From Dryomyza anilis (lineage: Eukaryota > Arthropoda > Insecta > Diptera > Dryomyzidae): DNA of 64,000 nt. The notes under the pieces are model-generated. The model saw only the letters and a list, made by a program, of their open reading frames with translations, ran no database searches and was not told where the DNA came from. This document shows positions 56,565 to 64,000 of the stretch, piece by piece. The stretch covers positions 12,522,051-12,586,050 of the forward strand of contig OX638135.1 in assembly GCA_951804985.1 (NCBI GenBank). Reading direction: 5' to 3'. The translations under genes were made by a program, and so were the position numbers. How positions within the stretch are numbered: position 1 is the first letter of the stretch; the number at the start of each line of letters is the position of its first letter.

Positions 56565-56909
56565 CGTCGTGTGTCCGCACGGTTCTTATTTCCTCTTTGT
56601 TGGCTCCTGTCTGTTGGTGGATGGCGTCGAATCTCGAATCCGCTAAAATTGTCTGCTAATGAATCTGCAAAAAAAAAATATTAAGAAAAAATATTGTTAT
56701 ATTTTATATATAAAAATACATACTTTAATTGCACAAAACCCTAAGCTTCTAAAATGAAAAGAAAACATTCATATTAGATAATATTTTAATAAATTTACAA
56801 ATAAATGCACAAATTGTTCAACTTACCTCGCTGCTGTTTTTTACTTTGTGAAGAAAAATCGGCCATTTTCGTAACATTTAACGAAAGAGAGCACATAGTT
56901 TGTCTCTCA

Positions 56910-56915
56910 GAATGA
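56910..56915 (-). promoter_or_regulatory. Possible initiator element of the candidate gene
   Basis: TCATTC fits the fly initiator consensus TCAKTY and lies 44-49 bases upstream of the proposed ATG. No TATA box or downstream promoter element was seen at the expected spacing, so support is weak. Confidence 0.25.
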
Positions 56916-56999
56916 CTGGGTAAAAGAAAAAAGGTTAAAATGACACCGTACGGTTGCATTCGACAGTTCGCAGCCAGGCAGAGCGGAGCTGACTTGTCA

Positions 57000-57415
57000 C
57001 TGGGGTGCTGTTGGCACCTGTGTTGCCAGTTTAGCCGGTTTCCAGCTAAATTTAGCCGGTTTTTTAATTGTTTAGCCGGAAAATTATAGTATAATTTGTT
57101 AACCGCTTTTTAAACATTTTTGTAAGTCTAATTTTCAAGATTTATAAATTTGATTTTAAAATTGACATTATACGAATAATTTATGAAGTTGTTGATTAAA
57201 AAAAATATATACTGTCAATAAATGCGTAAATTATATTACTCTGATCGACAAAATCCAAATTTTGATAGTAAAATTACAGCATATTTGTGTAAGTTTGTGT
57301 AAGCGATATATTCAAGAGAAATTAAAAATTTTAAAAACAAACATTTTTTTTATAAAATACGATAATACTTAGTGAAAAATTTTCAAAAATTTAAAAATCA
57401 GAAAAATTTATATTT
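57000..57415. other. Spacer with repeated TTTAGCCGG words
   Basis: Between 57020 and 57085 the word TTTAGCCGG occurs three to four times after CCTGTGTTGCCAG, possibly the subterminal repeats of an unrecognised element. The rest is AT-rich. Confidence 0.45.
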
Positions 57416-57602
57416 AACAAATGGGAAAGTTAGGTCACATGGGTAAGTTCGGTCACATGGGGCGGATTTTTATAGTCGGCCGGGCCCGACTATGGAATAC
57501 CCTACACCTTTGGTGGGGATATTAATGTGGGATATTTAATTGCATTCCTTAATTTTAAAGTTTTTAATTATGCTGCACCTCCCCACCCTCAGAATATCTA
57601 TT
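57416..57602 (-). mobile_element. mini-me type M1, copy g, 3-prime fragment
   Basis: ATGGGAAAGTTAGGTCACAT, the hairpin GTCGGCCGGGCCCGACT, CCTACACCTTTGGTGGGGAT and CTCCCCACCCTCAGAATAT match the first ~185 bases of copy b, then the copy ends. A (TA)n run lies just after, at about 57616-57632. Confidence 0.88.
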
Positions 57603-57825
57603 TTGAAATATGACAAAATATATATATATATATAGTTATATTTGTTCTAATTAATACTCACATTAAATAATCAAAATTAAAAAATGGTTTGCTATAATAA
57701 TATTAATATTTCTTACCTACTTATTTGGCATTACAACCCATGATGGGTTTCGGCCGCAGCAATTACCCCTCACCAGTCGCTTCTGCATTGCGCGCGCTGG
57801 CGCCAGTTTTGCACTCCAAGTGTTG

Positions 57826-58250
57826 TCAGGTTGTCTCGCACTTGGTCGCTCCACCGGAGATTCGGACGCCCTCTCCTACGTTGACCACCACTGGGTACAG
57901 AATTGAACACCTTTTTTGCTGGAGCGCTTTCATCCATACGCTCGACATGTCCAAGCCAGCGTAGGCGCGGATCATAATGCGCCTGACTATGTCAATGTCG
58001 GCGTAGAGCTCATACAGCTCGTCATTCCATCTGCTTCTGTACTCGTTTTCAACGCATATCGGGCCATAGATTTTCCGAAGAATCCTTCTCTCGAACACTC
58101 CTAAAGCGCCATAGAGGAGAACTGGCATGATGAGCGACACATAGAGCGTAATTTTTGTCCGTCGAGAGAGGGCTCTGCTCCTCAATTGCCTACTGAGCCC
58201 AAAGTAACACCTGTTCGCAAGAGTTATTCTTCGGCTAATCGACAGGCTGA
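57826..58250 (-). pseudogene. C-terminal region of the LINE polyprotein
   Basis: Includes SRRTKITLYVSLIMPVLLYG, then LGVFERRILRKIYGPICVEN and a WNDELYELYADIDIVRRI stretch. This is the well-conserved post-RT tail (ERRILRKIYG ... ELYELY) of a LINE group common in flies. The block between LLYG and LGVFERR, usually about 15 residues, is shortened. Confidence 0.85.
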
Positions 58251-58260
58251 CATTGTTTTC

Positions 58261-59127
58261 CTAGTTGATGCTGGTAACTAGGTATACGAAGTCCTTCACA
58301 ACTTCGAAGTTATGGTTGTCGATAGTGACGTGTTGTCCAAGACGCCGTGACTCTTTGTTTGTTGACACCAGATACTTCGTCTTGTCCTCGTTCACCGTAA
58401 GACCCATTCGACGCGATTCCCTCTCCAAACTGGAGAATGCTACACTGACTGCTCGTACGCCCAATGATGTCGATATCATCTGCGTACCCGAGCAGCATGG
58501 AACTCTTGTATATAGTGCCATTTGATAGTGCCATTGTGATGAAGTTGTGCAGCTCTTATAATCTTCTCCATTATTAGGTTAAAGAAGTCACACGATAGGG
58601 AATCGCCTTGTCTGAAACCTCGTTCGGCATTAAACGTATCGGTGAGGTTGTTCCCAATTCTCACTGAGCAACGTGTGTCGCTCAGGGTCATCCTGCAAAG
58701 CCTTATATGTTTCGCAGGTATACCGAACTCAGACATGGTGGCGCATGGTGGCTTCTTATCGGACTGTCGAAGGCAGCTTTGTAGTCGTAGAAGAGGTGGT
58801 GGGTGTCGATCTGCCTCTCTTTGGTCTTTTCTAGGATTTGGCGCAATGTTAAAATCGGTTCTGCAGATGGAAGCCGCACTGATAAGATCCAATCAGTCTG
58901 TTGACGATGGGCTTCAGTTTTTCACATAATACGCTCGTTAGAACTTTATACGCGATGTTGAGGAGACTTATCCCGCGGTAGTTGGCGCGTATAGTTGGAT
59001 CCCCATTCTTAAGGATTGGGCAGAGTATACTGAGATTGCATTCGCTAGGCATGCTTTCTTCTGACCATATTCTGCTGATGAGCTGGTGCATGCTCGTTAT
59101 GAGCTCATCGCGTCCGGTCTTAAACAA
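58261..59127 (-). pseudogene. Reverse transcriptase domain of the LINE
   Basis: The domain opens with LSILCPILKNGDPTIRANYR, GISLLNIAYKVL and SYQCGF (RT motifs 0-1). The VGNN..FNAERGFRQGDSLS-type motif (GFRQGDSLS seen) follows near 58620. Then comes the catalytic GYADDIDIIG near 58480, LTVNEDKTKYLV near 58395 and VVKDFVYL near 58290. The pieces lie in three frames. The aspartates of the YADD box are intact but the frame is not. Confidence 0.88.
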
Positions 59128-59399
59128 CTCAGCAGGCAGACCATCCGATCCTGTTTTTCAGCCTGTTGATGGCTGTGCAGACCTCATCACGGTCAGGCGG
59201 CTGTATGTCAACGCCATCGTCAGTAACTGGGGTTGTCAATCTGTCTTCTCTATCAGCGAGTAGTTGTCATCATCGCCTGCTAGAAGATCAGAGAAGTGTT
59301 CTCTCCATAATCTCAGTGTACCCTGGACATTTGTTACTAGATTCCCGTCATCGTCCTGACAGGAAGAGGGTCCGGTCTTTAAACCTCCGGTCAGGCGTC

Positions 59400-60036
59400 T
59401 TATCTTCTGAAATAATTTTTGAGCTTCGTCGTCGTCCTGTCGCCATGCATCTCAATATCTTCACACTCGCGTCTTTCTAATTCTCTTTTCTTGCACCTAA
59501 AAAGATGTCTCTCCTCCTTCCTCTTCTCTCTGTATAGCTCCTTCGCGGCTCGCGTAACTACCGACTGCAGGGTGGCTCTATATGCAGCGTCTTTCTCTGC
59601 AGTGGCTTGTAACACTCTTCGTCATACCACTTGTTCCATAGTGGGCGTTGGAATCCAAGCACCTCTTCGACAGCCGTACGCATTGAGCGGGAGACGTGTG
59701 TCCACTGCGCGCATATATCATCGAGAGGGGAAGTGCCTTGGGCAAGCAGGTGTGAGAGTCGAGCGACATAGGCTTGTTCTGTCTGTTGTGTGTGCAGCTT
59801 ACTGACGACTAGCTTTCTTTGCGTGGGTTTCGGTGCGTTTTTCGCAGCGCATAAGCGTGTGCGAACCTTGGCTGCTACAAGGAAGTGATCCGAGTCGATG
59901 TTGGCATTTCGAATCGAACGTACTTACATCACACTAGAAACGTGCCTTCCGTGAATCACAACATGATCAATTTGGTTGCGCGTGTTCTGATCGGGTGACC
60001 TCCACGTGGCCTTCTGAATATTGAGATGCTTGAATC
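59400..60036 (-). pseudogene. Endonuclease C-terminus and linker of the LINE
   Basis: Minus-strand reading gives RFKHLNIQKATWRSPDQNTR, NQIDHVVIHGRHVSSV and NIDSDHFLVAAKVRTRL in overlapping frames. The Ser-Asp-His motif is the end of the APE-type endonuclease active site. A charged linker (RKEERHLFRCKKRELERREC) follows near 59500. Confidence 0.85.
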
Positions 60037-60038
60037 TA

Positions 60039-60633
60039 CACTGAGGGAAAAAAGTAATAAATTTAAATACTTTTCGACACGTTTCTCACCCGTTGTCTTT
60101 TTTATTTAAATTAAATACTTTTTATTTAAAATTGAAGTAAATACTTTTTATTTAAATTTATTACGTAGGTAATAAAATTTGATGTAAATACTATTTATTA
60201 CTTTTTATTAAGATCAAAAAATTTTAATTTAATCACAAGATCATAAACATGTCTTTTAATATTTTAAAACTATTTATTCATGTAAAGAAGTTTAGGAAAA
60301 GATAAAATTATTATTTTTTAACTTTTTTCGAAATATTTATCACTCACGGTGGTTCTATTGGTTGGACACATTACCACGTATTACATAATTTTATCGTGGT
60401 TACTTTCAAAAAACAAACATTAATAATGTTAAAAATATTTCTAAATTATTTTTTTTTTGAAATAATGAATTTAATTGCGTACGTAATAAAATTAAATACT
60501 TTTTATTTAATTTGAAATTAAATACGCACGTAATATATTTTTGTATAGAGTATTACTTTTTTTATTACAAAAGTATTTAAATCAAATTTAAATAGATTTC
60601 ATTTAATTTTATTACGTCACTTTTTTCTTAGTG
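60039..60633 (+). mobile_element. Tc1/mariner-like MITE inserted in the LINE endonuclease
   Basis: The ends are CACTGAGGGAAAAAAGTAA and TTTTTTCTTAGTG, flanked by TA on each side (60037-60038, 60634-60635). Removing the insert and one TA rejoins the endonuclease frame (..VISS and RFKHLN..). The interior is AT-rich and partly palindromic (AAATACTTTTTATTTAAATT-type words). 595 bp, non-coding. Confidence 0.9.
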
Positions 60634-60635
60634 TA

Positions 60636-60796
60636 GTACTACTAATTACCATGTTTCGAGCTGCGGCGAAATCGATCAGCCTCATTCCATTGTCGGAGAT
60701 ATTGACGTGGAGGCTGAATTGTCCAACCGTTGAACCAAAAGTACCCTCATGGCCCACCTTGGCATTAAAGTTGCCAATCACAATTTGGATTGAACT
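60636..60796 (-). pseudogene. Endonuclease segment of the LINE upstream of the MITE
   Basis: Translation gives IQIVIGNFNAKVGHEGTFGS, VGQFSLHVNISDNGMRLIDF and AARNMVIS. The GDFNAKVG motif (here GNFNAKVG, with the catalytic aspartate changed to asparagine) and the SDNGxRLIDF motif identify the APE-type endonuclease. The element is truncated near 60796. Confidence 0.88.
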
Positions 60797-61070
60797 TTAG
60801 TCAATTGCAATTACTTGTAATTGAATTTTCTTCAATTACAATTACTTGTAATTATAATTGATTTTTTTTCAATTAAAATTATATTTTGAAAAATGTAATT
60901 TGAAATATGTAATATAAATTAGAAGTAATTGAGGAAAAAAAGTGATAAATACATTTTTTAGAAATTTAAATACATGAAAAGTAATCCATTACTATTAAAC
61001 TTGCCGCTCAATTAAACTTGTCACTCTATTGGAACAGAGTATCAGTTTAGGGTGTAGATTCACTGATGCG
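60797..61070. other. AATTACAAGTAATTG-rich spacer
   Basis: Inverted and direct repeats of CAATTACTTGTAATT occur between 60808 and 60860. It may be the end of an unrecognised element that truncated the LINE. Confidence 0.45.
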
Positions 61071-61081
61071 CAGTGTTCTCA

Positions 61082-61431
61082 TTCTACTCCGATCGGAGTA
61101 GATTTACTCCATTTCATTTGTATTTTTAAAATCTACTCCTCTACTCCGGTAGTAGCATTTTCTACTCCTTTCTAAAAATTGTCTACTTCCGTTTAATGAA
61201 ATCTACTCCCTCTGCAAAAATTGCTTAATTTTTTTGTAATTTGATGAGAACAATTTCTTGCGCCCCAAATAAAATGTCAATATTATAATTTTTCTAATTA
61301 TTATGATAAATTATCTGTGAAATAATTTTTTTTTGCCATGATCTTTAAATTGTAGAAAATTAAACTAAATCTACGCTTGTATAACTTTTTTATATACCAC
61401 CATATATTTCATTGGGTACACCCCAACTCTA
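61082..61431 (+). mobile_element. Left-end fragment related to the CAGTGTTCACA hAT element
   Basis: CAGTGTTCTCATTCTACTCC followed by GATCGGAGTAGATTTACTCC matches the left end of the 39477 element and its GATCGGAGC palindrome. Several CTACTCC words follow. No right end is found before the MITE at 61432. Confidence 0.65.
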
Positions 61432-62096
61432 CACTGAATGAAAAAAGTAATAAAATTAAATAAAAAAGTAATAAATTTAAATACTTTTCGACACGTTTTT
61501 AACCCGTTGTCTTTTTTATTTAAATTAAATACTTTTTATTTAAAATGAAAGTAAATACTTTTTATTTAAATTTATTTCGTACGTAATAAAATTTGAAGTA
61601 AATACTATTTATTTAAATTTATTACGTAGGTAATAAAATTTGATGTAAATATATTTTATAACTTTTTATTAAGATAATAAAATTTTAATTTAATCACAAG
61701 ATCATAAACATGTCAATTGGTATTTTAAAACTATTTATTTCATGTAAAGAAGGTTAGTAAAAGATAAAATTATATATTTTTTTACTTTTCTATAAATTTT
61801 TTATCACTCACGGTGCTTCTATAGGGTGGACACATGACCACGTATTACATAATTTTGTCGTGGTAATTTTCAAAAAAACAAACTTTAATAATGTTAAAAA
61901 TATCTCTATAATATAATTTTTTGAAATAATGAATTTAATTGCGTAAGTAATAAAATTAAATACTTTTTATTTAATTTGAAATTAAATAAGCGCGTAATAT
62001 ATTTTTGTATAGAGTATTACTTTTTTATTACAAAAGTATTTAAATCAAATTTAAATAGATTTTATTTAATTTTATTACGTTACTTTTTTCTTAGTG
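61432..62096 (+). mobile_element. Tc1/mariner-like MITE, second complete copy
   Basis: CACTGAATGAAAAAAGTAAT and TTTTTTCTTAGTG ends, flanked by TA (61430-61431, 62097-62098). It is highly similar to 60039-60633 throughout but about 70 bp longer, partly because the AAAAAAGTAATAAA end block is present twice. Confidence 0.88.
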
Positions 62097-62142
62097 TATG
62101 AAAGACCATCCTGTATACATCAGCATTATAGAAAATACCAAG

Positions 62143-62300
62143 GATTGAAACCGTAACCGAAACCGATATCCGTTTAAAACCGTTTCATTTTTAAAACCGA
62201 AACCGTAACCGAAACCGTTATACGAAAATCAGAAATAAACCGATATCCAAAACCGATATAAGCGGTTTCGGTTTTATACCGGTTTAAAACGGTTTTTGAA
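62143..62300 (+). repeat. AAACCGTAACCG-type minisatellite
   Basis: After GGATTGAAACCG the words AACCGAAACCG, AACCGTAACCG and CCGATAT recur and then switch to the complementary CGGTTTCGGTTTT near 62260. It corresponds to the CGGTTT block at 26337-26475. Confidence 0.7.
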
Positions 62301-62804
62301 AAAGTATACAAAAAACCAGGAACACATATTTTATTTTATATAGAAGATCTTAAGTAAAATTTCATTAATTAAAATTTGGAGTTCCCACAATAAACATTTT
62401 TGGTTGTACAAAAATTCACATGTTGTTTTTTGAGAAACGATATTTCCAAAACAACGGTATAAAATTTTAATAATATTGGTTTTTTATTTATTTTATTAGT
62501 AAAATATATAGGGGAGCTTGAGGTAAAGTGGAACAAGTTTTGAAAAGTTCATTTGAATATATTTTAAATTCTTTTAAATGATCTATTCAATAGAATACCA
62601 TTTATAAGTCTTCTAATGGATTTTTGACTGATGTTTCAAAACAGCTCAATTTCGGACATAAACAAAACAATGTAATGCAAAAAAAAATTTAAAAAAAGTT
62701 TCAAATTATTAACATCTCAGTACCTATTTAAGGAAATACGAAAAATGAAGTGCAACTTAGACAAGTTTAAAAATTTCAAGTATAAGGCAAATATTTGTTT
62801 ACAT
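62301..62804. other. AT-rich DNA, no features
   Basis: No gene or shared repeat seen. Confidence 0.45.
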
Positions 62805-64000
62805 TAGTGATGATTAAAAATTTCTTGTTCTTGCATTTTTTTTTTGCAAGAACAAAAGCGAGAACAAAATCGAGATTTTGCAAGAAAAAGTACAAGAGCA
62901 AGTGCAAGACTAAGACTGCTAGAAAAGGAAGACTCCTGCGTTTTTTTATGATTTTAATGTATTTATTATATTTTTAAGATAATAATGATATACAAAAGAA
63001 TTCATGATATTACTAAATATTGAACAATAAGTAACAATGGAAAGCGTGCAAAATATTTATGAACGTGAACATTAATGAAGATGTGTGTTTTTTTTTTGTT
63101 TTTGTCGAATTCTAAAGAATATAAGCATCTTAAAAATAAGGCCTGTGAAGCACTTTTGAAGCGGTAAATAGCTTTAAAAGTGCTTCAAAAGTCGCTTCAA
63201 AAAGATAAAATAGACAAAACAATGTTTTTTTCTCTTTTCTTCGCTACGCAAGTTCGTACATCGATTGTGCATATGCACTGTGCTTATGCACATTATTATT
63301 TTAGTTTTACTTTTATATATAGTTTTTTTGTTAATTGTAAAATCAGGAAGTAATAAAAAATAATATATTAACATTTTCACAGTGTGATATATTTAGCTGA
63401 TATATTGCTTTTTGTGTTTTTCTTTTTTCACAAATCCGCTGATTCGTTTGAAAGTGCAACAACAACAAAAATGCGAATAAAGCAGCATTCAAGCTTTTGA
63501 TAGAATTTTGGCGGGAAATTTTTTGTACCACAAAGAGAACTCGTTGTTGTTGCCAACTAGAGAGCTGTACTAGATACATACATGTAGTGTGGTGCCGTGC
63601 GTCTGTCCGTTGTCATGCGACTGTCTGTTGTTATGCGTCTGTCCGTTGTCATGCGTCTGTCTGTTGTAATGCGTCTGTTTGAGGGTTGTCGTTGTGAAAG
63701 TGTGTGTATACGAATCGTAATCGTTATTGTTATATTATCTTCTTTCTGTTAGTATTCGCTTAGTAGCGTTTGAGTTTGTGCTCGCATGGTGTTCGCAAAG
63801 AAAAATGTTACTCTGCAAGATATTATTTGAGTTCTCTTGACATACGGTACGTGTAGCATACGGATTTTTTTAATCTGTGACGAAAACAGAAATATGCTTA
63901 TACGAAATATTCCTGTACTGTATATCGTTGTTGTAGAACGAAAAGTCACCAAATACATTTTTATGAAAAACTTAATTTTCGAGTTTGTTGATTAATATTA
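62805..64000 (+). mobile_element. Second copy of the unclassified 2.7-kb element (runs off the window)
   Basis: Begins TAGTGATGATTAAAAATTTC, then CTTGTTCTTGCATTTT as in the 28491 copy, and stays alignable to the window end. It lacks the 28897-29921 insertion and the SINE, so it provides the empty site for the former. A private ~18-bp minisatellite (GTCATGCGTCTGTCCGTT-type, about five units) lies at 63590-63680. Confidence 0.8.

Larger units (their letters stand above)
54907..56866 (-). pseudogene. Candidate small two-coding-exon gene split by a Transib-like insertion
   Basis: Minus-strand exon 1 (56827-56866) starts ACGAAAATGGCC, a good fly start context, encodes MADFSSQSKKQQR, and ends at a consensus donor GAG/GTAAGT (56821-56826). 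A TTTTTTTTTTGCAG acceptor (AG at 56665-56666) opens exon 2 at 56664 in matching phase 1. Exon 2 stays open (SLADNFSGFEIRRHPPTDRS and on) until a 1543-bp element begins at 56564. Beyond that element the same frame resumes through a Gln/Arg-rich tandem block and stops at TAA 54941-54943, about 35 bases before a donor (54901-54906). Ignoring the element the product would be about 71 basic, low-complexity residues. An initiator-like TCATTC lies 44-49 bases before the ATG. No family is recognised. It could be a real small gene with a disrupted allele, a pseudogene, or a transposon gene. The insertion itself would be tolerated only if spliced out. Confidence 0.4.
57721..60796 (-). mobile_element. 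Decayed non-LTR retrotransposon with endonuclease and RT
   Basis: Minus-strand order is: part of an APE-type endonuclease (60796-59880, interrupted by a MITE), a linker, RT (59127-58300) and the C-terminal tail (58250-57826). The 3-prime end at about 57721 reads AACCCATCATGGGTTGTAAT then GCCAAATAAGTAGGTAAG, with short TAAG-like repeats. It is 5-prime truncated in the endonuclease. Frameshifts and stops are frequent, so it is dead. The clade is left open. Composition is much richer in GC than its surroundings. Confidence 0.9.

Noticed and set aside
56726..56748. A 23-25 base micro-exon between exons 1 and 2 of the candidate gene (acceptor CATTTTAG, donor AAA/GTATGT)
   Set aside because: Splice-like on both sides, but inclusion would bring an immediate stop in frame; without transcript data it is not supported.

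Overview
This is an AT-rich, intron- or intergenic-like window from a fly genome, most likely a cyclorrhaphan dipteran; the species cannot be named from the sequence. Supporting signs are many copies of the dipteran mini-me/DINE-1-like repeat (core ending in a GTCT microsatellite), a copia-type retrotransposon primed by an initiator-Met half-tRNA site, tRNA-derived SINEs, and one exon-like polyglutamine reading frame with splice signals. Nothing looks bacterial: there are no operons, no CRISPR array and no long intact genes. Nearly all open frames elsewhere are transposon debris or tandem repeats.

Layout. 1-5 kb: AT-rich DNA, a 19-bp minisatellite, a long foldback built around a SINE core (about 2.32-3.45 kb), SINE copies and the tail of a Tc1-like MITE. 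6.1-9.4 kb: two palindromic terminal-inverted-repeat (TIR) elements, the second split by a mini-me. 10.4-15.8 kb: satellite arrays (52-bp, 60-bp, ~90-bp and ~75-bp types), a LINE fragment and mini-me copies. 16.86-23.09 kb: a decayed copia element on the minus strand, with a Harbinger-like MITE in its RT and satellite-like DNA in its gag. 23.54-24.33 kb: the best host exon, on the plus strand, Gln-rich and phase 1-1. 24.5-34.3 kb: mini-me copies, one of them stretched over 6.4 kb by nested insertions. 35.4-40.3 kb: a near-identical 2.4-kb tandem duplication with one end inside a hAT element. 41.4-44.3 kb: a complete hAT with an exact 8-bp duplication and a target-primed insertion with a 22-bp duplication. 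46.5-51.1 kb: a hAT inside a mini-me and palindromes. 53.5-57 kb: a hAT-like element and a candidate small spliced gene on the minus strand, whose second exon is split by a Transib-like palindrome. 57.7-60.8 kb: a decayed LINE with endonuclease and RT, cut by a TA-flanked MITE. 61-64 kb: a second MITE copy and a second copy of the 2.7-kb unclassified repeat found at 28.5 kb.

Many insertions can be dated relative to one another because the window contains its own empty sites (a second palindrome arm, a tandem-repeat neighbour, or a second copy of the host repeat). This gives exact target duplications for several elements. The most unusual points are: two hAT copies inserted into the same 8-bp word of two mini-me copies; a palindromic element with RSS-like heptamer ends and a CGTCG duplication inside a candidate exon; and a direct demonstration that mini-me inserts in a T run without target duplication.
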